From the NCBI GenBank assembly GCA_029339195.1, contig JAPTJF010000250.1, forward strand, positions 25,338 to 89,337: 64,000 bases of DNA, written 5' to 3'. Below are positions 1 to 11,300 of this stretch, piece by piece. A model generated the notes under the pieces. The model ran no database searches. It had not been told where the DNA came from and saw nothing but the letters and a program-made list of their open reading frames with translations. This DNA is from Micractinium sp. NFX-FRZ (Eukaryota; Chlorophyta; Trebouxiophyceae; Chlorellales; Chlorellaceae). The translations under genes and the position numbers were made by a program. Each line of letters opens with the position of its first letter. Position 1 is the stretch's first letter.

Positions 1-291
1 GGGTGTGTTGGGGAAGTAGAGCGGATTGGGGTGTTGCGGGCAGCTCAGCGTGTCGGAGGTGTAGAAAGTGCTGGCGAGGGAGAGCGGCCACCAGCTTGTT
101 AGGGGAGCAGCCCAAGAGCAGGGCTGGCCCGGGTTCAGGACATCGTTGGCGAGGCAATGATGACGGGTTCTTGAGCCGCTCCTGGTCCAGGCAGCTGCCA
201 GAGGCCACGCCTCCCTGCTCCGCCCCGCCGCGCCACCCCCACCCCTGCCCCCGTTCTCGGCCTGCGCACATCCCCCCACCCCACGCTGCAG

Positions 292-3200
292 GCGAGCTTC
301 ACGGAGCTGTTTGACCTGTGGGACGACTTCTGTGGGCGGCCTCGCAGGGGCCCGCATGGCCTGGCTGCCGTGGTCTCCTGCGAGGACCTGCCAGCCAGCG
401 TGGGGGCCTCTGCCGCCTCCGTGACTGTCGGCGCGCCGGGCGAGCCGCCGGCGCCGGCGGCGCTGCTGCAGCCGCCGGAGCGGCGCTGGGAAGGGGGCTC
501 TGGCGTGGATCTGTCAGTGGCAGAGGGCGGCAACGGCAGCGGGGGCGCTGGGGAGCGGGGCGCGCTGCTGGGGGATGCCGAGGGGCGGCGCAGCTGGTGG
601 CGGCGCGTCAGGTGGGCACAGGGACGGGCAGGAGGGGCTCCAGGTGGCTGTTGGTCTGGCAGCAGCGGTATGTCACAGGACCGCCCAATTGCGGCACTGC
701 CTGGATGGCGATTTGGTTCACGCTGCACTTGGCACTGGAAACCTGCGCGCCGGGGTGCCCTGCCCCCCTGCTGATGCCTGCAGGGAAGCATTCATTTTTG
801 GGAGCGCTTTCCTGGCCGCCGGGGCGAGCGAAGCCTGGCGCACGCTGCGTCAGGCTGTGCCGCGTGCAGGCGCCTCACGGCAGAACAATGGCTGGCTGCC
901 CGCTGGAAACGGCCGGCTGTCGCAGTCCCCCTCTGTGCTCGCCGCCTCTGGCCACCTCCCCCCTGGTGAGAGGAATGCGTAGTGCTCTTGGAACCATCGG
1001 TCAGCAGCTTCCTGCCTGCTGACCAGCGCACAGCCGGGCGGAGGGCATGCACAAGCCGCCTCAACTGGCACCCCCCCTGATCAGCAATGTCCTGATGCTT
1101 GCTCTGTGTGCAGGTGTGGACGGCCCGAGCAAGGGCTTGGGTGGTGTGCAGCCAGACACGCGCCGTGTGACCCCAGGATTCCTCCCTCAGTACTGGTGGA
1201 GCCTGGGGCGGGCGGTGCTGAAGCGGTCCCGGGAGCCATGGGCGGTGGCCACAGACTATATCATTGTGGCGCTAACAGGTGAATTCGGGGGGGCAGGGGG
1301 CAGGGAGGGGAAGGGCAGTAGGGGCGGGGCAGAAGGGCGGGGAGCAGGGAGCAACTGGGGGCGACACGGCATACGATGCGAGAGGCACCAGAGAGGGTGG
1401 TGGCAGGGCACGAGTGCCGCATTGCTTGCGCCATGTGTGCCTGGCGTCCGCGTCACACACACTCACACCTGCACACGTGTGTGCACCCGGTGCCCCCTCC
1501 CTCAGGCATGACGCTGGGCCTGATCAGCGACCGTGGGCGGGAGACCATCATGCACTTTGCGGTGGGCGGGCCAGGGAAGGCGGGGCCGCGTGCATAAGCT
1601 GGCTGCTGCGCTGCGCATGCCGTGGAGGCTGCCCGCCATGGTGTGGTTTGTTTGAGGCTTCGCCCTGTGCTGCTTTTGCCCTGCCATGCTGCTCCGCTGG
1701 ATATGCCTGTCGTGGTGCCCCTCCCCTGACATGTATACACCCCTCCCCCTATGCGCCTGCCCGACCCGTACCCCGTCCCCTCCCCTCCCCCTTCCCCCTC
1801 CTCCCCCAGGTTTCCATCACCTATTCAGTCGTGGCGCTAGGCCTCATGAGCACGGTGGGGGCACCTGCCTGCTGCCATCAGGCCTGCTGCAATAGTGCCT
1901 TCTAGCCTGCACCCCTCTCTGCCTCGCCCGCGACAGCGAAGGGTCCTAATCCATTGGCTGGGCTGCTTGCTCTCTCCATGACCACGTGTGTGCCCCTTCC
2001 TGCTGCTGCTGCTGCCGCCAGGTGGGCGCCCTCAACACCTTTGGCTCCGACCGCGTCGTGTTCTTCCGGGAGGCCGCCTCAGGTGTGGCCCGGGGTGGCT
2101 GCGGTGTGTGAGTGCAGGGTGTGTTTGTGCTGCCAGGTGCCCCACCTGCCGCCTGCGCTTGGTGGCATGCCCTCGCACCTCCCACCCACCTCTCAACCAA
2201 CCTTGCCCTGCCTAACCCTTTGTGCCGCGCCCTGCGCCCTTGACCCACTGCTTCCTGCTGGGCCACTGCCCCCCTGCACACACCACGCAGGCCTCAACCG
2301 TCTGTCCCACTTCCTGGCACTGGAGACGTTTGACCACGTGGGCACGGTGCTGAGATCCACCACGTACTTCGTGATGTACTACAGTTTTGCCAGCCCGCGG
2401 TGAGGCTGTGTGCTGGGCTGCAGGTTGGGAAGGTGTGCACACCTGCCGTTACATGCCCCACCCCGTCTCGCCCGGCCCGGCCCGCCACGCCGGTTGCAGT
2501 GTTGTGGCTGGCAAGTGCTGCTGGTCTTTAAGGCGGCTTCTACTCTTTGTTTTAGTTCCGGGCCACTGGCTACGTACGGAAACTCCCCCCTCCCCCCCAC
2601 CCACCCCCACCCCCACCCCGTGCGGCGGGCCTTTACAGTGCCCGGAACCCCCAAAAGAATAGCAGCCGCCTACCCCCCCTGCCTGTCAACCCTGCCTGTC
2701 AGTTATGCCTGCTCCACCTTTAACTTTTACACCCCCCCCCGTCGACCCTGCCTGCTGTGCAGCGCTGTGATCTGGCAGATGCTGCTGGTCTCCATGGCCA
2801 TCACATACTCGTGCACAGGACTGGCGTACGTGCTGTCCCAGGTGGGTGGCAACAAGTGGATTCCTGGGTAGGGCATCTCATGAGTACGTCTTGGCTGCGG
2901 GTTGCCCACCCGCCTGCCTGCTTGCCAGGTTGTGATCTTGGGCCCCAGCTCCTGCTCTGTTTGTACGCCGTGTATAGAATGCTCTCGGCTGGCATGGCTC
3001 GGCGCTGCCTGCTGTTGTGGAGCCCCCCGCAGTTGGGCAGGGTTGTTGTGCTGGCGCAGGCGGTGTGGCTGCACCTTGCACGCTTTTTTTGCACCTGCTC
3101 CGCCCATGCCCCCCTGCCTTGGCCCCACCTGCTCGCCCGCCCCGCCTGCTTGCCACACCCTGGCAGGTGATGGAGCCGGCAGCGGCGCAGCTGAGCGCTG

Positions 3201-4051
3201 CCGTGCTGGCGCTCATCAACACGCTGATTGCGCGGCAGGGGCACGCTCGCGGGCTGGTGAAGCTGGCGCAGAGCTTCTGCTTTGCGCGCTGGGGGCTGGA
3301 GGGCTACGTGATCAGCGAGAGCAACAAGCTCACCGGTGGGTGGGGAAGGGGTTGGTGTGGTCTTATCAGGTGTGGCTGCCGATGGAGGGTAGGGATTGGA
3401 AGGGGGTGCGGTGGAAGCTGATGGGGGCTGGAGGGCTATGTGATTAGCGAGAGCAACAAGCTCACCGGTGGGTGGGGAAGGTAGGACGGTATGATACGGT
3501 GCAGGTGGGCCAACAGGTGCTGATGTGGTGGAGTTTGGGGGTGGGTATGCAGCTGGGGCCAGCGCTGTGCTGAGCCACCGGCGAAGGCGGCGGTGTCTTG
3601 GGCTCTCCTTGGAAGGGAGCGAGCGCACCAAGCACGCTACTGGACGCACACCCGCTTCCTCTGCCGCCCCCTCCCCGCCCCCGCTGCCCGCAGGCGTGTG
3701 GCTGCTGGCGCGGTGCGCCGACTTGCAGGGGCTGGAGTACGATGTGCGCCGCTTCGGGCTGTGCCTGCTGGCGCTCTGCGGGCTGGGCCTCCTGTTCAGG
3801 TGGGCTGCAGGTATCGTTTGTGTGGCGGTGGGCTGTGCTGGAAGCCCAAGTGCTCTGCGTTGTTGTCTTGAGCTGGCACATGCCTCATCCTCACCCTCGT
3901 GTGCTTCCTCTGCCGCTGCTGTGCTGGCAGCAGCCTGCATTCAAGCACGTTGGCCTACAATAGCGTACTCTCTTGTGTTGCGCGGCCCCTGCTGTGCAGG
4001 GCGGCGGCGCTGCTGGCGATGCTGACACTGCACCGCGACAAGCAGCGGTGA
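292..4051 (+). CDS. ABCG-family half-transporter, C-terminal membrane part (5' partial)
   Basis: Exons read as 292-611, 784-965, 1114-1278, 1506-1561, 1810-1854, 2022-2082, 2291-2399, 2763-2841, 3167-3335, 3694-3799 and 4000-4051 (TGA); all phases agree, giving 447 codons before the stop. The spliced protein has QYWWSLGRAVLKRSREP followed by DYIIVALTG, then FGSDRVVFFREAASG, FVMYYSFASPR, an SCTGLAYVLSQ helix and ARWGLEGYVISE. This order matches the transmembrane half of plant ABCG24/28-type transporters (Tyr-rich start, W/F-R-E-x-x-S-G loop, A-x-W-x-L-E-A/G-Y/F segment). The ATP-binding domain must lie left of the window, so the substrate cannot be judged. Exons 1-2 are low-complexity linker and less certain; the first exon may begin a few bases away from 292. 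The intron after 3335 holds a near-perfect echo of the preceding exon end. Family assignment is from remembered plant homologues. Confidence 0.8.
3423..3481 (+). repeat. Boundary echo in the ABCG gene intron
   Basis: A 59-bp copy of 3291-3349 (end of exon 9 plus its GTGGGT donor), displaced by 132 bp into the intron, with only two differences. Confidence 0.95.
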
Positions 4052-4465
4052 TGCGGGAGCGAGGAGCGCAGGGCACGCGCGGCCTGGCCAGGGGCGGCCA
4101 GAAAACCCAAAACTCAATACACTGTCGAGATGCGCAAAGTGACACCATGATAAGAACGAGACAGCCAATGAGAACGAGGCAGCCAATGACATTTGAAACA
4201 ACAGAGTGAAACAGCCAACAACATGGTCCCTGATACTGCCCACTTTTGATCTGTGCACTGGATCCCAAACCGCTTTGCGTCACCGCATCTGTAGATTGTT
4301 TACACACCACCAATGGATGCAGTCACGGTCACGTGTAGAGGCAGAGCAGGCAGAGCAGGGATGGAGCAGCAGATCGCGGCAGCGACGTGCCGTGCACGCC
4401 CTACCCTGCCCTGCCCAATCCTCCCCAATCGTCATTTGTCATCTGCCGCAGCCCGGGGTGTGGCA
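4052..4465. other. Tail-to-tail intergenic region
   Basis: This holds the 3' UTRs of the ABCG gene (+) and the CHZ-like gene (-). TTACA at 4300-4304 is a TGTAA poly(A) signal on the minus strand, 162 bp past the minus-strand stop. I see no clear TGTAA for the plus-strand gene and no further gene. Confidence 0.5.
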
Positions 4466-5992
4466 TCACCACTCATCCTCGTCGCTGTCCACCTGCGCCT
4501 GGGCGCTGTACTTGGGGCGAGAGGCGGCGTCGCCGCGCCCCCGCCGCGCGCGCCGCCCGCCCGGCAGGATGTTGCCCATGTCAACCTCGTCCCCTGCACG
4601 GCACAGCAGGTCAGGAGGAAAGCACTTTCTCTTCAGGCAAGAGGGTTTCTTGGTTTGCCGAAGATAACCTAGCTCAGATCAACTTTGGCGCCTGTACAAT
4701 AACGAGCAGGGACACGTAGGCATGGGCATGAGCAGGGGAAGCAGGCTCGGGAGATGGGCAGGCGCTGCCAGCGCAGCGCGGCGCGGCATGCAGGCGGTGA
4801 GGCAGCACAGGGGACAGCACGCACCAGCAGGCAGCGGCAAGCAATCCAGCTGACCGGCCAGCCAGGCTGCCCGCCTTTCCAGGCACGCCTGCAATGTATG
4901 AATCACCGTTGCCCGACCTCCCAGATACCCCATCTCCCGCCCCCAACGCCCACCCAGCAGTACTCGCCTGACAGGCCCTCCTCAATCTTGCCCCACCCCT
5001 CGACCTCTCCGCCTCCCGCTGCTGCCTTCCGCTTCTTGCTGGCAGACGGCTTGCCGGAGCTGGGGCCCGGCATATCCCCTGCCTGCTCCCGGCCTGCAGC
5101 AGCCGCCGCAGGCTCCCCTGCTGCCGCCGGCGCGTCCTCCTCTGCAGCGCACAGCGGCCAACATATGAATGTGGAGAGTGTGACAGCAGTGGCAGCCAGC
5201 CCCAAACCTGCTTGCAAGCACACAGGTGCGAGCTGCCGCCGTGCGTGCGCCCTGCACCCAGCACCCCTGGAAGCATGCATGCATGCGTTGCTAAGCGGCA
5301 GGCAGGGAGGTGGGCAAGCAGCATGCCACCCCGCCCTGCTCACCCTCACCCTCCTCCTCATCATCTTCATCGTCGTCACTGTCGTCATCATCATCGTCAT
5401 CATCCTCCTCCTCTCCAGCATAGTCCTGCGGGGCAGCACCCGTCATCGCTTGTGCATTAGTTGGTACACAGCACGCACCGCATGCTGGTGCTCCAAAAGA
5501 GGGAGGGCAGCAGGCAGGCAGGCAGGCAAGCAGGCAGGCGACCAGGGCCCACATGTTTTGCTGCCTGACCCCGCCGCCTGCACATGCCCACACACGATGA
5601 AGCTCCCCGCACCTCCTCATCCTCATCGTCGTCATCGCCATCGCCCCCTGCCGCCGCCTCCTCGTCCTCCTCTGCCTTGGGAGCCTTGCCCTTGGCTTTC
5701 CGACGCGCCTCCGCCTCCGCCTCTGACGGCTGCTGCTCCTCCTCTGCCTCCACTGCAACAGGGCGGCACCAAGGGGAGGTGGAAATGAGTGCTGACGGGC
5801 AAGTGCCGAACAGCAGCAGGTCCAGGCTCTTGTGCTTCCGCCGCCTGCCGCACCTCCCGCCCGCCGACTGCCCTGGGCGTTGCCGCTTCGCTGCACGGCT
5901 GCGGCGCTCCTCACAGTCTAAACATGCGGCACCACTCTCCCCTTCGATCAGGGGCAGCCCGCACCTTGCTGCTTCTCCTCCTCGCCAGCCAT
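4466..5992 (-). CDS. Acidic CHZ-motif protein, probable histone H2A.Z-H2B chaperone
   Basis: Minus-strand exons, 5' to 3': 5992-5965 (MAGEEEKQQ), 5752-5613, 5425-5344, 5141-4968, 4593-4466; 183 aa, all phases closed. The protein opens with a Glu/Ala-rich stretch, then a long Asp/Glu run (DYAGEEEDDDDDDDDSDDD), a basic KKRKAAA patch, and ends EVDMGNILPGGRRARRGRG followed by DSDEDEW. Acidic tract followed by N-I-(I/L)-P-x-G-R-R-x-R is the signature of the CHZ domain of the yeast Chz1/HIRIP3 type, which carries H2A.Z-H2B dimers in the nucleus. Here the second part reads RRARRG rather than the usual RRTRGK. The last intron needs a GC donor (CAG|GCGAGT at 4968/4967) to keep LSG|DEVDMG in frame. In the third intron two donors 6 bp apart (after 5350 or 5344) are both in frame. 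The start is only 191 bp from the divergent Nudix gene. The chaperone role is inferred from the motif. Confidence 0.6.
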
Positions 5993-6183
5993 CGCGGCGG
6001 GCTCCTGGCGACGCTTGTCCTTTCTGCCTTAGGAACCTCCCGGGAACGTTCGATTGCGCAAAAGCAACGTTTATGGCGGTGATCAATGCCACAGCGCTAG
6101 GAAACTCGCCCTCATGCAGACGGGCACTGTGATTCCGTTTCACCTCTCTTCATTTCGCTTGCATTTATTCCAATCTGGTACAA
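5993..6183. promoter_or_regulatory. Putative bidirectional promoter, CHZ-like / Nudix
   Basis: Only 191 bp separate the two divergent start codons, so both 5' UTRs and promoters must share this piece. No TATA box is evident. The shared use is inferred from geometry alone. Confidence 0.4.
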
Positions 6184-7946
6184 ATGGCAGCAGACAACGA
6201 AGGAGAAGTGTTCGACCTGGTTTCGGAGGATGATCGCGTGATTGGCCAGGAGCTGCGCTCTGTGGTGCACAGAAAAGGTGCGCTGGACGGCTTTCGTCGC
6301 CCATACAATGCCATGCAATCGACAGCTGCAGCAGCGACAGCTGGAGTTTGGGTGCCACTGCTGCCGCCTGCCCGCCGGCGCTGCCCCACCGCTGCCGCCT
6401 CCATCTGCTCCCCAGGCCTGCTGCACCGTGCCGTGTACGTGTGGGTGTTCCGTACCGGCGACGGCGCGCTGCTCATACAGCGGCGCAGCGCGGGCAAGAA
6501 GATAGGGCCCAACCAGTGGGACCTGTCTGTGGCGGAGCACCTGCAGCCGGGGGAGAGCTACCTGCAGGCAAGCTCAGTGCAGGTTGTTGTGCAGCAGGTT
6601 GAGTTTCATGCATGTGCATCACAAACCGAGAACCCTCCCCACATGAAGGCTGTTTTGTGGCTGAAGGCGACGGGTGCAGCGGGCGCAGCGCAGGCCCGCC
6701 CTCGCTCCCATGAATGCGTGCACCCACATGCAGAGGTAGGCGGCCGCCCTTGCGTGCCGGCCCAGCGCCGGCGCTGTGCCGCCGTCTGACAGTGCCTGCT
6801 TGACAGTTCTGCCTGGCTGCAGGGCGCGGCACGTGGCCTGTGTGAAGAGCTGGGCATTGCTGCGGAGGCGTCGGAGCTGGCGGGGCCGCTGGCGCCCACG
6901 CACCGGCGGGAGCTGCATGCCGGGGAATTTCACGACGTGGAGCTGGTGCAGAGCTACCGGTGAGGCTGGTGGTTTGAAACTTGGGAATACTGTTGAAAAA
7001 CAGCTTTCTCGTATGGGGCTACCGGTGAGTGTGGTGGTTTGAGGTTGGCAATGAGTGTGGGAGTAAAAAAACACTACAGCATTGTTGTATGCGGCCACCG
7101 GTGCATGTGTTCCGATTTGAGTGACGTCGAGCGGGTGCCGAGCGGCGGATGGGTGGCGGGGTGTGCGGCACTTGGTTTGGCTGCACCGTGGCATGCATGC
7201 CAGCGGGGCAGTGGATCGCTTCCAGGGAAGCCGTGCACAAATACTGTTGGGTTCAGGAAGATGGGGCGGGCAGGAACCACGCTGCTCTTTGGGTGGGTTC
7301 TTCCTCCACCACCCTTCGTGCCCCCGCCCTCGCCACTGCGGCTTGCCGGCACCCACCGCCTGCCCGCCTGCCCACATGCTGCAGGCTGGACGGGTACGCT
7401 GGAGAGGTGCGACTCGATGAAGCGGAGGTTGCTGAGACAAAGTGGGTGCCTCTTCCAGAGCTGCGGGCACACGTGGAGGCACACCCTGAGCAGTACACGC
7501 AGGCAAGCTGGGCTGCCACGGCAGGCCGGGCGCAGGCACGGTGCATGGGCCCTGGTGCGGCTGCCGGCTGCTGGCTGGCTGCAGGCGGCAAGGCTTATGC
7601 CTGCTTGGTCAAGCTGCCGCATGGGTGGGGGCGCACAAGTGGTGGGGGCGCACAAGTGGTGGGGAGCCAGGCAGGCAGGTGTCACCGCCCGCTGGCGCAG
7701 TCGGCTGTTCCAGCTGCACATGGGCCAAATTTCCTCCTTCCCAGGCGCTCACTCACGCACTCAACCTGTCACACCACCTCGTACCTGCAGTGGTTCTTGG
7801 ATGAGGTGCACTCGCTGGGCTGGTTTGAGGGCCAGGATGGCCACCTGGCAGCGGCAGCAGGGGCGGCGGCGGCGGCGGCAGCAGCAGCAACCGCAGCGGA
7901 GCAGCAACCGCAGCAGCAGGAGCGGCAGCTGGTGGGTGCGACATGA
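6184..7946 (+). CDS. Nudix hydrolase with variant Nudix box
   Basis: Exons 6184-6277, 6416-6567, 6823-6959, 7385-7502, 7791-7946 give 218 aa. The start MAADNEGEVFDLVSEDDRVI, then HRAVYVWVF and QWDLSVAEHLQPGESY, fit the IPP-isomerase-like group of Nudix hydrolases, which cleave nucleoside diphosphates linked to another moiety. The Nudix box (GX5EX7REUXEEXGU) reads E-HLQPG-E-SYLQGAA-RGLCEELGI: the first Gly is Glu and the Glu of REU is Gly, while the later metal-binding EE pair is kept. From memory AEHLxPGE...RGL is seen in a plant/algal subgroup, so this may be a subfamily trait and not decay. Introns 2 and 4 use GC donors (CAG|GCAAGC both times); only these give the exact seven-residue box spacing and the YTQ|WFLDEV join. 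The C-terminus is Ala/Gln-rich. The substrate is unknown; low similarity to IPP isomerase does not prove that activity. A TGTAA occurs at 7971-7975. Confidence 0.82.
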
Positions 7947-8372
7947 AAGGGCGACTGGCACCCAGTGCTGTGTAATAAGGCAACTCCCCTGCAGTGTCTG
8001 TTCTCCAGGCTGCCACGCCCGTCGCAAAGCGCCATGTCAGCGGTGTAGTGCCTTCCTATCCCGGGGGGTTCGGCCGGCTGCATAGCTGCGCCCCTGCCTT
8101 GCGGGTCCTTGACGTTAGAAACTCCATTTACCTGAAGGCTTGCCCAGCCCAAGGAGAGCACCGCTCGTGGCCGCATGTTCGCAGTGTGCCTCACCAAGTA
8201 GAACTGGCACTGCTACCCCCTAACAAGTGGCGGTCATAATTACAACCAGTGATCACGTTCCGCTGTGGCGCTTCGGGCTGCGGCACGGCGCGTGGGCTAG
8301 CAGCGCGCCAATTGAAGCGGCCCCTTCGGCGGACACACTGCGATACCCGAACGAGTAGTGATCAGAACGCCA
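7947..8372. other. Intergenic, Nudix 3' UTR and GH88 promoter
   Basis: The two flanking genes run the same way. Apart from the early TGTAA (7971-7975) I see no conserved element or gene here. Confidence 0.4.
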
Positions 8373-11300
8373 ATGGGCACTCCAGCCATCGCGGGGCGGC
8401 GCCCCACTGCCGCGGCCACCGCCGCCGCCGTCAGCACAGCGGCGGCATGCCTGGCGCTCCTGCTGGCACCCCTGGCCGCAGCGGCTGTGGCTGCCGCTGG
8501 CGGCGCAGGGGCCACATCACAGCCGCCAGCCCCGGCAGAGAGCGATTGCCTCCCTGCATCAGACCTGCAGACAATCATTGAGGGCGCCCTCTCACAGCTG
8601 GAGGCCACCGCCGCCATCCGGCAGCGCCCCGACGGCAGCGGCCCCACAAAGGGCCAAGGCCTCATCCCCGCAGACCTCTTCCCAAACTCAACAGACCCTG
8701 AGACGGGGGACTGGCTGGCTTTCGAGGCCTCCAAATGGACCTCCGGTGAGCCACAACCAGCCTGGAGACCCACCCGGTTGCCTGGGCGCCAGGGCCGCAC
8801 CTCCGCACCCGAACCCCTGCGCCCCTTGCTGTGCCCCTTGCCACGTTTCCCACGCCCCTCGCCTCCCTCAACCACTCACTTGCAAGCGCTCGCACTCTGC
8901 CCGCCCTGGCCCCTCGCACAGGCTACCTGGCTGGCTGCTACTGGAGGGCGTATGCGATGACCGGCGACCCTTCCTGGGCGCAGCTGGCAGCGGCGGAGCT
9001 TCCAGGGCTGAAAGCGGTGGCCAAGGAGACCAACAACCACAAGGTGTCCCACATCTTCGACAGCGCGTACAGCGAGGCGCTGGCGGCTGGGGTGCCAGGC
9101 GCACCGGCGGAGCAGTACATGAAAGTGCTGCAGACGGCGGCGGCCTCGCTGGCAGCGCGGTGAGTGCGGGCAGCGTGGGTGGAGGTGGGGGAAGCGGAGC
9201 GTGGCCGGGGGGTGGGGCGAGCAGGGGTGCTTGCAACTGGTAGCAGTTTGCGGTGCAGTTGTGACCGTGATTGCGCTTCCCAGCTGTCGTGCCGGGATGC
9301 TGTGCAGCTGCCCTCCTCACCTGCAGAGGCCAGGCCAGGTGGCGCTGCTCTGGGCTGCTGTTCCTGCCCAGGAGGGCCAAGGTGGCTCCTTTGGGGGGCT
9401 GCTCCAGCCCTGCGCGCTGTCATGATGGTTGGCCCAGCCACACACGCTGCCTTGCCTTGCCACTGCCATGGGCGCTGCGGGGTGCAGGTACAACCCCAAG
9501 GTTGGGGCCATCCAGTCGTGGAACGACATTGGTGACCCAGAATTCGAGGTGGGGCCACAGGTTGAATCCAGGGAGACGCGGTTGTAACTATGCAGTGTCT
9601 CCAGGGCGCACTTGACAGTGGCCGTGTCCGTGCGTGTGTGTTTGTGAGTGTGTGTTTGTGAGTGTGCATGCGCATGTCCTGATGCCTGCTGGTGGCCCCC
9701 TACCCTCTGTGGATCCTGTTGCACGCTGCACCCCAAGGCAGACAGCAGAGGTGTCAGCGTGTGTGCCTGCGCGTGTTCTGGTGGCTGCCGGTCTCCCCCT
9801 GCTGAGTGTGCCCTCCCTGCTGTTGCGCAGGTCATCATTGACAGCATGGCCAGCCTGAAGATCATGTGGGAGGTGAGCGGTGGGAGGCACTCGGTTGTGC
9901 AGTGGAATGGTTGCAGGGTGGAGGGAGGTCGATTGGTGGGCATGGCGAGGCTTGAGACGACGAGGGGTGATGCAAGGCAGACGCAGCGGGGAGGGATGGA
10001 GCGCGCCAGGCGCGTTGGCTGACAGAACAGCGGAGGGATCTGCAACCGTGCTGGCTGTGCTGGGTGCCCGCGCCTGTGTGCTGTGCTGCAGGCGGCCGCT
10101 GCGCCAGGTGGCGACCCCAGCTGGGCTGACATGGCGCTCAACCACTCACGCAAGGTGGCACAGGAGCACTTCAGGTGGGCTCGGCTGGGGAGGCAGCACG
10201 AGCAGCCCGCCGCAGGCTGTGCCCTGCACGATCCTGACAGCCTGCTTGTCTGCCTGCCGTTCTGGCACACACCCATCCATCAACCCACCCAGCTACCAGC
10301 TCACTACCGACGTGCCTGTCTGCACATGTGTGTCATACCTCACCTACCGACCACACAGCGACTCCTTATGCCTAGCCGCCCTCCCCCCCAACCTGCCGCC
10401 TGCCACTGTGCGTGCGCCCCCTCCCTGCAGGCCCGACAGCGGCACCTACCACGTGGTGCGCTTCAACGCAGGCACAGGGGAGGTGGAGTTCAGGGGGACG
10501 CACCAGGGGTATGCGGACGACAGCACTTGGTCCAGGTGCGGCAGGGGGGCGCTCAAGGTTGGGGTGGGGTGGGGCTGCGGGAAGTGGGTGCTGGCGGGGC
10601 CAGCTCGCCGCCGATAGGGGCGTGGGGCTCAGGGCTGCCCAGACAAAGCTGCTGTGCCGAAAGCGCTTCTGGTGGGTGGGGCACCGGGGTGGGCGGGGCT
10701 GGTTGCTAGAGGTGGATGGAGCAGGGGGGCGCCCAAAGACTACGTGTGCACATGGCAGCACCCGGGTGGGGCAAGTGGGTGGGTGGGTGCGGTCTGGGGT
10801 GGTACAGGGTAGGGTCGGTGGGACAGGCTCTTGCGGCAGGCGAGGGGTGGGCGGGGTGTAGGGCGGCGGGTGTCCTGCGGTTGGCCTGCAGCTCAATGAC
10901 AGCTGGCAGCTGGCAGGCTTGCGAGGAGCCAGCAGCAAGTTGGGCCCACCACTTTCACACCCGCCCCGCCCCCCGCACCGTGCTGCCATCCCATCCCTGC
11001 GCGCCGCCTCTCCTGCGCCCTGCACTGCCACACCGCCGCCGTCTGCCGCTGCCCTGATGTTGGTGCAGGGGCCAGGCCTGGGCGGTGGTTGGGTTCACTC
11101 ATGTCTACAATGCAACGCGGGACGCTGGCATGCTGGCGACAGCTCAGCGCGCCGCCGACTACTTCCTGCTGCGCATGGCCGAGGCGGACGACGGCGTGCC
11201 GCTGTGGGACTTTGACGTGCCGCCCCGGGCCAAGCAGGTAGGCGCCGGCATATGTGGGCATGGGAAGGCGAGGCCCGGGCCTCGGCTGCTAGGGGCAGCG

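Noticed and set aside
1..291. Open frame at the left edge (from position 3)
   Set aside because: Its frame does not join the ABCG exon at 292, and a pyrimidine-rich CTGCAG acceptor precedes 292, so it is most likely an intron.
2801..3940. Minus-strand open frame of 379 codons across the ABCG gene
   Set aside because: It crosses several ABCG exons and introns and shows no domain; the plus-strand reading gives a coherent transporter.
9631..9668. GT/TG-rich repeat, possible Z-DNA or regulatory element
   Set aside because: Short imperfect dinucleotide run inside a GH88 intron; several similar runs exist and nothing links it to function.
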